A stretch of 64,000 bases of DNA, from positions 11,098,001 to 11,162,000 of the forward strand of contig NZ_RKQF01000001.1 of assembly GCF_003814875.1 (NCBI RefSeq), read 5' to 3'. The translations under genes and the position numbers were made by a program. This DNA comes from Streptomyces sp. Ag109_O5-1. GTDB taxonomy: Bacteria > Actinomycetota > Actinomycetes > Streptomycetales > Streptomycetaceae. The notes below the pieces were generated by a model. The model did no database searches and had not been told where the DNA came from. It saw nothing but the letters and a program-made list of their open reading frames with translations. Every line of letters starts with the position of its first letter. The first letter of the stretch is position 1. Positions 53,973 through 62,483 of this stretch are shown piece after piece.

Positions 53973-54540
53973 GCGCCGAGCCTAGGCCGTGTTCGCCCTG
54001 TCAGGACAGCCGCCCGCCAGGCCCACCACGACTGATCGTGTTGGCACTGACGGTCAGCAGTGCCACCCAGAGGCCACCGGGCCCGCAGACACCGCCCTGA
54101 GCACCACTCTCCCACCGCCGCTGACGCCGGTCAGCCGTATCACCGATCGGTGTCACCTCTCCACCCCGGGAGAGGCCGCTTCATCCGAGAGCAGACCGCG
54201 GACGTCGATAGCCCCCGGCCTTCGAAGGGGGAAGACCAGGGGCCACCCGCCATGCCAGGACGGCCATCGTGAACATGACCACCGCGGTTCCCAACCTCAC
54301 GCCAGCGAGAACTGGGACCGCGCGACCTTCCGATGCACGCGTGTCACCTGGCCCACCACGCAGAATCCAGCGCGGTCACGCGTCGTCAACCCACCCTCAG
54401 CAAGGCGATTCAGGCCGTCTCCCAGCCCCCGAGGTTCAGTCAGATATCCGTCACAGCGGATCAAGCCCACCGCCAACATCGCCCCCGGCCCGACCGAGAC
54501 GAGTGACTGTAGCCCGTCTGATCGACGGCCACCGGCAGCG
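53973..54540. other. Non-coding stretch, nothing recognised
   Basis: No frame on either strand shows family motifs or consistent codon bias. It lies between the TIGR04222-like gene and the polymerase fragment. Confidence 0.45.
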
Positions 54541-54554
54541 CCTGACTCGATACC

Positions 54555-54800
54555 GTGCTCCTGGCCCGCGCCGCGTACGCGGTGTACGAATCCCTCGGAC
54601 TGCAACGCGCCCGGGTACGCACCCTCGCGCTGCGCGCTGACGCCCTGCAGCCCGCGGCCAACGCCACCCGGCAGCTCACCCTCGACAACGCGGACGACAA
54701 GCCCCTCGCGATCGAAGCCGTCGCCGACCGCGCCCGCGCCCGCTTCGGTCACGGCGTGCTCTACCCGGCATCCCTCGCGACCACAGCACGCACACCCCCG
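54555..54800 (+). pseudogene. C-terminal fragment of a Y-family (DinB/ImuB-like) DNA polymerase
   Basis: The frame reads RAAYAVYESLGLQRARVRTL, LRADALQPAANATRQLTLD and KPLAIEAVADRARARFGHGV, which resembles the end of the little-finger domain of actinomycete translesion polymerases. The catalytic palm and thumb are absent upstream, so it is a 5'-truncated relic. The adjacent small gene at 54854 is the usual kind of neighbour. Confidence 0.6.
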
Positions 54801-54853
54801 AGCGTGGGCGAAGATCCGGGCATCCACGGGCCGCAGCAGACAGGAGGCGGCAG

Positions 54854-55042
54854 GTGACATACCGCGTCAGGGTTCAGTTCACGCATGACGGCCCGGCGGT
54901 GACCGGGGAGTGGAGCATCTCCGATCCCCCGACCAGTCACGCAAGAGCCAACGAACCAGTGGGCGGCATGGGTACGGTCAGCACCTGCGATGCCACCACG
55001 CCAATTCCGGGTCTGCCATCGGCTCGTGATGCGTTCGCCTGA
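54854..55042 (+). CDS. Small hypothetical protein, probably truncated
   Basis: A 62-residue frame starting MTYRVRVQFTHDGPAVTGEW with GGAGG upstream of its GTG. The beginning resembles a short conserved protein found near actinomycete dinB-like genes, but the second half (from about residue 30) does not continue that pattern. I treat it as a gene whose 3' part was replaced or decayed. Confidence 0.4.
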   Translation: MTYRVRVQFTHDGPAVTGEWSISDPPTSHARANEPVGGMGTVSTCDATTPIPGLPSARDAFA

Positions 55043-55071
55043 GGAGCACCACGTGGACTCCGCACAAGCCG

Positions 55072-55650
55072 TTACGTCGGTCGCCTCTCGAGCAGCTCGT
55101 TGAGGACCGACATCTTGTCGGGCCGTGCCTCCAGCAGGATGAGGCCGAGCACGGCAACCGGGTCGAGCGCGGGATCGCTGCGGGTGACGTATGTGTGGAC
55201 AGTGCGGTCGGGCCGGGACGTCTCCCTGACATCAAGGATGGTTCGTTCTTCGGATGTTACGGAGAAGTGCAGCTTTCTGCGGAATCGAGCACGGCGGATG
55301 CGGTACTCCGCTTCCCACAGCAGCACGGTGTTCCCATGACGCTCTCCCACCGGCTGTCCATGTGCCGACAGCAGGGGCTGCCCCTCATTGAAGTCGACGA
55401 GCAGACGCGGGTCGTCGCCGACTCGGTCCGTGCTGCCCAGCACATGCTGACGACCAGGGCCGGCCTGCGCCGCGAACGCTCCGACGGGTTCACCGTCCAG
55501 TTGGAAGAACGAACTGAACGTCCACATCATCGACTGGCCCGGTCGAAGCCCACCGCTCGTCGTCACCGGCGCCTCACCCAGTTCCCGAAAAAGCACATCG
55601 TCGTTTCGCACATGGTCGCTGAGCCCCCATCGGCTGCTGGGACATGACAT
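55072..55650 (-). CDS. Hypothetical protein
   Basis: A 192-residue soluble protein with no recognised domain. It has a mixed alpha/beta composition with segments such as WTFSSFFQLDGEPVGAFAAQ, RRKLHFSVTSEERTILDVRE and LDPVAVLGLILLEARPD. Codon use looks less biased than in the catabolic genes, consistent with recent acquisition. It is a single gene on this strand in an accessory region between two IS copies. Confidence 0.5.
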   Translation of the reverse strand: MSCPSSRWGLSDHVRNDDVLFRELGEAPVTTSGGLRPGQSMMWTFSSFFQLDGEPVGAFAAQAGPGRQHVLGSTDRVGDDPRLLVDFNEGQPLLSAHGQPVGERHGNTVLLWEAEYRIRRARFRRKLHFSVTSEERTILDVRETSRPDRTVHTYVTRSDPALDPVAVLGLILLEARPDKMSVLNELLERRPT

Positions 55651-56086
55651 TCACCAACGGAGACGTGAGCATTCCCGACGCGGTTCTTCATGTTGCTGCT
55701 GTGCCTCCCGCGGAGCAGGGCGGGGGTGCTGGCCGAGCAACTCGCGTCGTCTACTGCGGTGGCCCTAGACATCGTCAGCCGAGTGAACGCCAGCGTTCCT
55801 CTCAGAACAAACGGCGCGGGTCTGCGTCCATGACCTGTCCTCCGGCGCCCTCTGCGGTCACTTCAGCCAGTGCCTGCCCGACCATGCCGAGTGGAACTTG
55901 GCCGACAGCGCCAGGAATTGTCTACTCCCTTGACCTGGGTTGATCAACAACTCCTGGGTCCGAAGAGTGGGCCGTGGCGCAGGAGACACGCCTGACCTCC
56001 TGCGCAAAAAGGATCACCCTGCGGCGCTCGTGTCCGTGGTTCGCGGCTCGAACGCCCGCCCTCCCTTCAGAGGCAGGAGAAACAAG
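55651..56086. other. Coding-like remnants without an intact gene
   Basis: Two short plus-strand frames look protein-like (RAGVLAEQLASSTAVALDIV ending near 55832, and ARVCVHDLSSGALCGHF, HAEWNLADSARNCLLP ending near 55934). They are out of frame with each other and lack starts. I do not recognise the source protein. Confidence 0.35.
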
Positions 56087-56542
56087 ATGACATCCCGTAG
56101 TGCGATCAAGCGGGTCGGTATCGCCGATGCGCTGGGCCTGGCTTCGGTGCTGACGTGCGTCTCGCCCGCGAGCGCCGCAACCGACATCATGAAGGCCGAG
56201 CCGTTCAACGCCAACAAGCTGATGTTGTCGATCTGCAATAGCCGCACAACTACCTCGTACTGGCGGCTCAACGTCCAGACCGGTGAGCTCGTGAAGCTCA
56301 CGCCGGCGCGGTGGAGCCTCCTGTTCAACGTCGGCTCCACCACGTTGAAGCAGCCCTGGGAGGCTTTCCAGGGCCACTGCTCCTACCCCCAGTCGTCCAG
56401 CTGGACCTGGAACGGCCCTGAGAAGCAGATCAGCGACACTCTGGTGAACTGCAGCTACAGAAGCACACTGAGCCTCTTCAGCCTGACCCTACAGTCAGCG
56501 CGGGTAGGCATCGCCGCCGGTGGAGGTCCGACGTTCCTGTGA
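56087..56542 (+). CDS. Secreted hypothetical protein
   Basis: A 151-residue protein with a signal-peptide-like N terminus (basic MTSRSAIKR, hydrophobic ADALGLASVLTCV, cleavage likely after PASAA). The mature part contains three cysteines, MLSICNSRTTTSYWRLNVQTG, and a tryptophan-rich middle (QSSSWTWNGPEKQ). AGGAG is 9 bp before the ATG at 56087. No family assignment. Probably exported and possibly disulfide-bonded. Confidence 0.6.
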   Translation: MTSRSAIKRVGIADALGLASVLTCVSPASAATDIMKAEPFNANKLMLSICNSRTTTSYWRLNVQTGELVKLTPARWSLLFNVGSTTLKQPWEAFQGHCSYPQSSSWTWNGPEKQISDTLVNCSYRSTLSLFSLTLQSARVGIAAGGGPTFL

Positions 56543-56692
56543 TCTCGGCGGCGACCGCGGGGGTGTCGGCCCGGCCGAAGTCCGGGCGCAGGTCGCAGGT
56601 GGCGTGCCGGTCGCCGGTCGGCACGACGGGCCGGGTGATGGCTGCGGTCCTCGTCTGCATCCTCTTGACGAACTCTGCTTTATGCTCGGGCG

Positions 56693-56977
56693 ATGGCCGA
56701 TGTCTCGAGGATGAAGACCTTTTTTGCCGGCTGCATGGACAACGCGGCGAAGGTCGGCTTCAGCCTTGTCGACGGTCGCGAGTTTCTCGGCTGGATCGCT
56801 GAGGTCGCGGACGATCGGGTATCGGTCGCTTGGGCACCCAGCACGATCTTCATGCAAGCCACGGGCGGCGAGAAGTGGAATCCGGACGATGAGTGGATAC
56901 CGTTCAGCGCGATACTGGCCGGGACACTCGCGTGGTACGACACGTCTGCCAGGCGGTGGGTGACGTACCCGCATTGA
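56693..56977 (+). CDS. Small hypothetical protein, possibly leaderless
   Basis: A 94-residue protein with SH3-like beta-strand character (VGFSLVDGREFLGWIAEVAD, DRVSVAWAPSTIFMQATGG) and several tryptophans; no family recognised. A -10-like TATGCT at 56681-56686 ends 7 bp before the ATG, and no ribosome-binding site is visible, so translation from a leaderless transcript is likely. It lies in GC-poorer DNA than its neighbours. Confidence 0.55.
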   Translation: MADVSRMKTFFAGCMDNAAKVGFSLVDGREFLGWIAEVADDRVSVAWAPSTIFMQATGGEKWNPDDEWIPFSAILAGTLAWYDTSARRWVTYPH

Positions 56978-57149
56978 GCTTCTTCAGCGTTGCCGCCATG
57001 TCCCTGGCCCAGACCACCGAGCACGAAGATGGGGCCTGGCGGACGCTCTTAGCCTCGATTCTTCGGTGGGGTTTGGTCGTTGAGCGGCTTGGTGGTTCGC
57101 CCGTAATGTCCCTCGCCGTGTGAGGGCGGGCCGTCGCGTGTCGCTGCGG

Positions 57150-57650
57150 GGTGCGCCGGGTTCCACGGGCCCGGAGGCTGCTGGCCTTCCTCCTCTCGGG
57201 AATCGTCATGGGCGCGGGCGCAATGGGCGGCATCCCTGGAGCCCTCGCCTGGCAGCCCCCTAACGACGTTGGGGTCCCGGCTGGGTGATGCTCGACGCGC
57301 TCGCCCTCAACCCTCTCGCCCAGATTCCCCTGGTCCTCGGCGGCCTCGGGCTCGGCGGGCAGATCGCCTTCGGCGCTGGCATGGTCCTCCAAACCGGCGC
57401 CGCGGTTTGCCATGGCGGGCTCCAACGCGCCGTCCGCCAGGAACTGGCACCTGACCACCTCCAAGGACGTGCCCAGGCGACCGGAGCCTGGCTCGCCTTC
57501 AGCCTTCAGCCTTCGCCCGTTCGCCGCCCTCGCCGCAGGCGGGCTGAGCACCCTGCTCGGGCTGAGGCCCCATCCTCGCGCTCGCCGCCGCGGCCCTGGT
57601 GATCCCGTTTCTCGCGCTGTGAAACTCGTCCGGCCGCGCGCTCGGTGCCG
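57150..57650 (+). pseudogene. MFS transporter remnant, multiply frameshifted
   Basis: Different plus-strand frames carry collinear pieces of a 12-TM exporter end: LLAFLLSGIVMGAGAMGG, LALNPLAQIPLVLGGLGLGG, then LQRAVRQELAPDHLQGRAQATGA, FSLRPFAALAAGGLSTLLGLR and a last helix with LVIPFLAL. At least three frame breaks are needed to join them. Nothing upstream supports the N-terminal half. Confidence 0.55.
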
Positions 57651-57798
57651 CCGTCCCGATCCCACTGACCCCGACCGAGGCGAGTGTGACATCAGGACTG
57701 TCGAGGGTCACGTATTCCCGAGGGCAAACGTCACGCACTTCCCTAGGCACCCGTCTGTCTCCTGTGGGCGGGCGGACTAACGCTGCCACCGAGGCCTG

Positions 57799-57819
57799 AA
57801 TTGGATAGTTCATCCGAAT
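57799..57819. promoter_or_regulatory. Operator-like site upstream of the SDR gene
   Basis: AATTGGATAGTTCATCCGA with core GGATR-GTT-CATCC symmetry occurs 65 bp before the SDR start. Nearly the same 21-bp sequence, on the opposite strand, precedes the TetR gene at 58819-58839. Confidence 0.65.
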
Positions 57820-57883
57820 GCGTGCTATCGTCCGAGGGTAAGTGGATGTTCTATCCGTTTTGTTGCCCGGGGTGGAGGAGCGC

Positions 57884-58774
57884 ATGAAGAAGACAGCAGT
57901 GGTCACGGCCGGAACAGGGGGCATCGGCCTGGAGACGGTGCTGGGGCTGGCCGGCGCCGGGTTCGCGGTCACAGTGATCGGGCGCGACGCCGAACGGGGA
58001 GCCAAGGCCGTCGAGCGGATCAACGCGACAGGTCCGGTGCACCCGGCCCGCTTCCTGTCCGCGGACCTCGCCTCGCTCGACCAGGTGCGTGCGCTGGCCC
58101 GTAGGATCGCGGCCGACCACGCCGCCTCAGGGGAACCGCTGACGGTGCTGGTCAACAACGTCGGGGCGATGTTCGCCGAGCGCCAGACCCGGGGCGGTGT
58201 CGAGGCGTCGTTCGTCGTCAACCATCTCTCGCCCTACCTGCTGACCGAACTGCTGCTGCCCACGCTCACGGCCGGTGCGCCGAGCAGGATCGTGAACGTG
58301 ACGTCGGGCGCGGTCGCCGTGGCCAAGCGGGCGTTCGACGCCATCGAGCCGCCGGGCGGCTACTACGGCTTCCACTGGTACGGTCGCGCCAAGCTCGCCA
58401 ACCTGGCCTACACGTTGGACCTGGCAGCCCGGCTGGACGGCACCGGCGTCTCGGTGTTCGCCGCCGATCCCGGAGGGGCCGCGACCGACATGACCAACGG
58501 CACCATGACCGACCCGAAGATCGTCTCGCCCGCCCTGCGGCTGCTGTGGCCTCTGGTGCGCCGCACATTCGAACGCTCGACCTCGGGTCCGGCATCCGAG
58601 GCAGCCAGGCCCTCCATCGCGGCCGCCACCGACGAGACGCTGACGGGCCGAACCGGCCTCGTCATCGGCGCCCAGGCACGCCCGGTCGCCCCGCACCGCG
58701 CGGCGGCCGACTCCCATGTCGCCGAAGCCGTACGCCGACTCAGCGAACGGCACGCACCGCTCGCCCCCGCCTGA
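57884..58774 (+). CDS. SDR family oxidoreductase
   Basis: A 296-residue extended-type short-chain dehydrogenase resembling the retinol dehydrogenase/WW-domain oxidoreductase group. It has the cofactor loop VVTAGTGGIGLETVLGLA at residues 5-22 (TGxxGIG with AGTGGIG), NNVGAMF near residue 90, catalytic Ser in IVNVTSGAV near residue 140, and YGFHWYGRAKLANL giving the YxxxK pair. GGTGGAGGAG lies just upstream of the ATG. It is probably controlled by the TetR protein encoded next, because both genes share an operator. Confidence 0.88.
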   Translation: MKKTAVVTAGTGGIGLETVLGLAGAGFAVTVIGRDAERGAKAVERINATGPVHPARFLSADLASLDQVRALARRIAADHAASGEPLTVLVNNVGAMFAERQTRGGVEASFVVNHLSPYLLTELLLPTLTAGAPSRIVNVTSGAVAVAKRAFDAIEPPGGYYGFHWYGRAKLANLAYTLDLAARLDGTGVSVFAADPGGAATDMTNGTMTDPKIVSPALRLLWPLVRRTFERSTSGPASEAARPSIAAATDETLTGRTGLVIGAQARPVAPHRAAADSHVAEAVRRLSERHAPLAPA

Positions 58775-58818
58775 GCGTCGTACGCGCGGCGCGGCGGCCA
58801 CCGGGCGGCGACGGAACT

Positions 58819-58844
58819 ATCCGGATGAACCATCCAATTAGCAT
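58819..58844. promoter_or_regulatory. Operator and -10 of the TetR gene
   Basis: The inverted copy of the 21-bp operator (58819-58839) overlaps a -10-like TAGCAT (58839-58844). The TetR ATG follows 7 bp later without a ribosome-binding site, consistent with a leaderless, autorepressed transcript. Confidence 0.55.
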
Positions 58845-58850
58845 GGCCTC

Positions 58851-59429
58851 ATGACGACGCCTCTACGCAAGGACGCGGCCCGCAACTGGCAGCGGATCGT
58901 CTCGGTCGCCCGCGACCTGGTCGACGAGGGCACACCGCTGCAGCTCAACGACGTCGCACGCCGGGCAGGACTCGGGGTCGGCACCGTCTACCGGCACTTC
59001 GCCACGCCCGAGGCGCTGCTGGAGACCGTCGCCGCCCCATGTCTGGAGGCCCTGGCCGCCCACGGCCAGCAGGCGCTGACCGATGCCGACCCCTGGCGCA
59101 GCCTGACGGGCTTCCTCTGCTGCACCGTCGAGGCGCAGGTCACCGACGCCGCCCTGCCCCCCGTCGCCGCCGCGGCCACGAACGCCGTGCCGCGCACCAC
59201 GGAACTCAAGAAGTCACTCGCGTCGACGGGCGCCACCCTCCTTGCCCGGGCCCGCGATGCCGGAGTGGTCCGCCCCGACCTCGCCGCCGCCGACCTCGTC
59301 CCGCTCATGTGCGGCATCGCCCACGCCGTGAGCGTCCACGGCGGCACTCCCGCCGACCGGATCGACACCGCACACCGCTACCTCGCCGCCCTCCTCGAAG
59401 GCTTGCGCACGACACCACCGAGCGCGTAA
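58851..59429 (+). CDS. TetR family regulator of the SDR gene
   Basis: A 192-residue TetR regulator with HTH in residues 10-55 (RNWQRIVSVARDLVDEG, LNDVARRAGLGVGTVYRHF) and the C-terminal domain of the SCO4940-like/TetR_C_25 kind (AALPPVAAAATNAVPRTTE). It lies 76 bp after the SDR gene in the same direction. It very likely binds the two matching sites at 57799 and 58819. Confidence 0.9.
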   Translation: MTTPLRKDAARNWQRIVSVARDLVDEGTPLQLNDVARRAGLGVGTVYRHFATPEALLETVAAPCLEALAAHGQQALTDADPWRSLTGFLCCTVEAQVTDAALPPVAAAATNAVPRTTELKKSLASTGATLLARARDAGVVRPDLAAADLVPLMCGIAHAVSVHGGTPADRIDTAHRYLAALLEGLRTTPPSA

Positions 59430-59504
59430 GCGACCCGCCCCACGGTGTACCGGCGGTCTCCTTTCTGATCTTGGTGAGTTGCTTCTTCTTCGCGTACTCC
59501 TGCG

Positions 59505-60366
59505 GGCACTGTCACGTTGGCTGACCGGTGGGATGATCTTCTGGTTGATCGTGCTGGAGGGGGTTGTCTGTGGGGTCCGTGTCGCTGTCGTACAAGGGGC
59601 ACCGGTACCTGGTCGAGGTCATCTCCCGCTGTGTGTGGCTGTATCACCGCTTCCCGCTGTCCTACCGCGAGGTCGAGGAGTTGATGATCGAGCGCGGCGT
59701 GACCGTTTCCTACGAGACGGTGCGCCGCTGGTGCGCCAAGTTCGGGCCGGCCTACGCCAACGCGCTGCGCCGCCGGCAGCCTCGGCCTGGGGGCAAGTGG
59801 CACCTGGACGAGGTCTTCATCAAGATCAACGGTGAGCAGAAGTACCTGTGGCGGGCCGTCGACCAGGACGGGATGGTGCTGGACATTCTGGTGCAGAACC
59901 GCCGGGACAAGGCCGCGGCCAGGCGTTTCTTCCGCCGCCTGTTGAAGAGGACGGGTGCGGTGCCGCGGGTGATCGTCACCGACAAGCTCCGCTCCTACGG
60001 CGCCGCCCACCGCGAGGTCATGTCCTCGGTGGAACACCGCTCGCACAAGGGCCTGAACAACCGGGCGGAGAACAGCCACCAGCCCACGAGGCAGCGTGAA
60101 CGCGCAATGAAGGGCTTCCACAGCATCGGCGGGGCCCAGCGGTTCCTGTCCGCGTTCAGCGGTATCTCGCCCCACTTCCGGCCACGCCGCCATCTGATGC
60201 CCGCCCACGACTACCGAGCCGAGATGACCATCCGCTTCGCCATCTGGGACCAGATCACCGGCGTCGCCGGCCTCGCCACCGCGGCCTGAGCACAGGCCCG
60301 GCTCCCAAGCTCACCCTGCCCCGACGCACCGTCAGGCAGTCACACAGCCAACAACGTGACAACGCC
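59505..60366 (+). mobile_element. IS6-family insertion sequence, copy 2 (inverted)
   Basis: 862 bp, same ends and same encoded protein as copy 1 at 52093-52954 but in opposite orientation. The flanking 8-mers (CTCCTGCG and GTCCGTAC) do not match each other or those of copy 1. The pair encloses 6.55 kb. Confidence 0.9.
59564..60289 (+). CDS. IS6-family transposase
   Basis: Identical in translation to the transposase at 52170-52895 (241 residues, intact DDE triad in HLDEVFIKI, VTDKLRSYG and NRAENSHQP). TTG start with GGAGG upstream. Identity of the two copies implies recent duplication or gene conversion. Confidence 0.93.
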   Translation: MSVGSVSLSYKGHRYLVEVISRCVWLYHRFPLSYREVEELMIERGVTVSYETVRRWCAKFGPAYANALRRRQPRPGGKWHLDEVFIKINGEQKYLWRAVDQDGMVLDILVQNRRDKAAARRFFRRLLKRTGAVPRVIVTDKLRSYGAAHREVMSSVEHRSHKGLNNRAENSHQPTRQRERAMKGFHSIGGAQRFLSAFSGISPHFRPRRHLMPAHDYRAEMTIRFAIWDQITGVAGLATAA

Positions 60367-60559
60367 GTCCGTACGTGTGCGGCTGAACTCCTGCGCGCAT
60401 GAGGTCAAGGCCGGACACCAGATACGTCTGCCGATCGCCGGCGGCTGTCGTCCGCGGCACGTAAGCAGCGAGGGAACCGGTGAACTGTCCGGCACCGGCG
60501 GTGAGTTGCGCCGTGCACGCGCACTGCCCACCACGACAGCGGCGCGGTGTCCCGCGTGA
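60367..60559 (+). pseudogene. C-terminal remnant of a CocE/NonD-type (X-Pro dipeptidyl-peptidase) hydrolase
   Basis: Directly after the IS end the frame reads VRVRLNSCAHEVKAGHQIRL, PIAGGCRPRHVSSEGTGE, similar to the C-terminal jelly-roll domain of S15-family hydrolases. The catalytic domain is missing on the other side of the IS, so the gene was cut by the element or by a rearrangement at it. Confidence 0.6.
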
Positions 60560-60628
60560 ATCCTGCCGACGCCGTCCCGGTGAGGACCGGGCGCCCGGTG
60601 GGAGACGATCCGGGAGGCGCACCTCTTC

Positions 60629-61267
60629 TTATCCGGGTGCGTCCTGCCCGGCGCTGAGCCCGTCCAGCAGGAGGTCCCCGAGCTCGGAGAAGGCATCCCC
60701 GGCGGTCAGGCCGGTGCTCTCCAGGAGCATCCCCGACTGGACCGCGTCGATGGTCACCGCCACGACCTGGGCGGCGAAATGCCCGTTGAGCGCGCGGAAG
60801 ACGCCGGTCCGCACGCCTTCCTCGATCAGTTGGTGGACCCGGTGCGCCGCAGCGGCGGAGTTCTTGCGGTAGATCTGCGCGGTCGGTTCGTAGCCGACCA
60901 TGTCGTCGTAGAAGGCGTTGGAGTGGCGGCGCATGGCCGTGCCGACGCCGGCGAGGTAGACCCGGATGCGCTGCCTGGGATCGGGCTCGGCCTGGACGGC
61001 CTGCTCGATCTCGGCTGTCGCCTCCCGGAAGAAGGCGCGGGTGACCGCCAGCACCAGCTGTTCCTTCGTGGAGGCCAGGCTGTACAGCGTCGCCTTGGAA
61101 CACTCCAGCCGTTGCGCGAGCTGATCCATGGTCACCGATGTGAAGCCCTCGGCCAGGATGATCGCCTCGGCCTGACGCAGCAGTTCCTCCCGCCGGCGGG
61201 TGTCGACCACCCGCCTGCGAGTGGTGCGGCGCGGTCGTCGGTCACGCGAGTCAGTCGAGGCTGTCAC
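60629..61267 (-). CDS. TetR family transcriptional regulator
   Basis: A 212-residue TetR regulator. After a very basic N-terminal tail (RDRRPRRTTRRRVVDTRRRE), the HTH covers about residues 28-72 (EAIILAEGFTSVTMDQLAQR, ECSKATLYSLASTKEQL). The C-terminal domain contains RHSNAFYDDMVGYEPTAQIY. GTG start with GGGAG 9 bp upstream; a longer open frame reaches 62176 but runs through a pseudogene. The adjacent plus-strand flank holds no target gene, so its regulon is unknown. Confidence 0.88.
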   Translation of the reverse strand: MTASTDSRDRRPRRTTRRRVVDTRRREELLRQAEAIILAEGFTSVTMDQLAQRLECSKATLYSLASTKEQLVLAVTRAFFREATAEIEQAVQAEPDPRQRIRVYLAGVGTAMRRHSNAFYDDMVGYEPTAQIYRKNSAAAAHRVHQLIEEGVRTGVFRALNGHFAAQVVAVTIDAVQSGMLLESTGLTAGDAFSELGDLLLDGLSAGQDAPG

Positions 61268-61494
61268 CGCAGCAGTCTCCCATGAGCGTCTTCGCCGGAA
61301 GTGGCGGGTCGTCGCCCCGGCCGGAAGGCCGGGCCTTTCGAAGAGGTACCAAAGTGCCGCCCAACGTACCCTGGAGAGCGGCGTCGGCGGTCTCCTCGAT
61401 GGCGTCCCGACCGCCCGCCGATCCCCGTCAGAGATCGATGCCGGCCAGCCACTCGCTCGCTGCCCGGGGGAGTCACACCGAGGAGCTTCTGGGG

Positions 61495-62205
61495 GGAGCG
61501 CTCGGCCGTGATCGAGTGGTCCGGCTGCGTGCTGAGTGCCATGGGTGCGAGCGGCGTGATGAAGGCGTGGGGGTCGGTCGCCTCGTAGGTCACGGTCCGT
61601 CCGGGCCGGGTGCTGAATGCCTCGGCCAGGTTCTCGCCGCTGATCGCCGGGCACTGTCCGACGGAGACCACACCGGTGACGTCGGCGCGTTCGAACAGCG
61701 CGGTGTTGGTATCGGCGATGTCGAAATGTGAGGCCCAGGAGGCGCGGAAGCCGCTGGGCAGCGCGTAGCGCAGTACGTCTTCCTCGCGGACGCCTGTGAT
61801 GACGTTCGGCAGCAGCAGGTTCTCCGGGTAGAACTCGGGGCTTGATCACGGCGTGGGAGACCCCGCTGTCCGCCAGCCCGGCGGCAAGCACCGTAAACAG
61901 CGCTCTCTTCCGAGCCATCCCGACCGCTGTCGCCGTCGGTGCTGACGAGGCCGCTGCTGGTGGAGAACACCACGCTGGCTGGCCGGGCCTCGCCGACGGT
62001 GGCCACGATGTTACTGCGCGAAGACCATGCGGTCCTCCTCCGATGCCACCGGCAGGTGGACACACCCCCTCCGCGCCACGGTAGGCGTCGGCCAGGTCCA
62101 CGGTGGAGGAGTGGTCGACGGCCGGCACGCGGGCATCGTCCACGGCAGTGCCCGCGTTGCGGGTAAGTGCGGTCACGGGTATGCCCGCGGCGGTAACGGC
62201 GACGA
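61495..62205 (-). pseudogene. NmrA-like NAD(P)-binding protein, frameshifted
   Basis: Minus-strand pieces in three frames assemble to an NmrA/azoreductase-type SDR: AAGIPVTALTRNAGTAVDDA, STVDLADAYRGAEGV, VVFSTSSGL, LADSGVSHAVIKP, SHFDIADTNTALFERADV-like and GENLAEAFSTRPGRTVTYEA. The N-terminal glycine motif and the C terminus are lost. At least three frame breaks exclude function. Confidence 0.65.
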
Positions 62206-62214
62206 CAGGGGAGC

Positions 62215-62478
62215 GCGAGCCCTGCGTGGGGGCCCCACGGCTTCATCCAGCTGCGTGACGCCCTGCCCGGCATAGCCCGCATTCCCTGACCAGCCGGCTG
62301 CGCCAGTTCGAGAGGCACGGCATCGTTGTCCGCATCTCCTACGCGGAGATCCCGCCACGGGTCGAGTACCGGCTCACTCCGCTCGGCGAAGGACTGCGCG
62401 AGGTCCTCGACGAGATGGCCGCCTGGGCCGTGGCGGTTCCGGACGGCGAGCCCACGGTCACCGCGTGCCGTCGAAGCG
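62215..62478 (+). pseudogene. HxlR-type regulator remnant, frameshifted
   Basis: The plus strand encodes WGPHGFIQLRDALPGIAR, then after a frame break near 62282 SLTSRLRQFERHGIVVRISY, EIPPRVEYRLTPLGEGLREV and MAAWAV, the winged-helix core of HxlR regulators. The N-terminal part with the redox cysteine is missing. It is divergent from the NmrA-like remnant, the usual pairing of these two families. Confidence 0.7.
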
Positions 62479-62483
62479 GCCCG

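Noticed and set aside
52251..54035. 594-codon plus-strand frame across IS6 copy 1
   Set aside because: It starts inside the antisense of the transposase and runs through the IS border and an unrelated gene; an accident of composition.
54297..54860. 187-codon minus-strand frame
   Set aside because: It is antisense to the recognisable polymerase fragment and lacks any motif.
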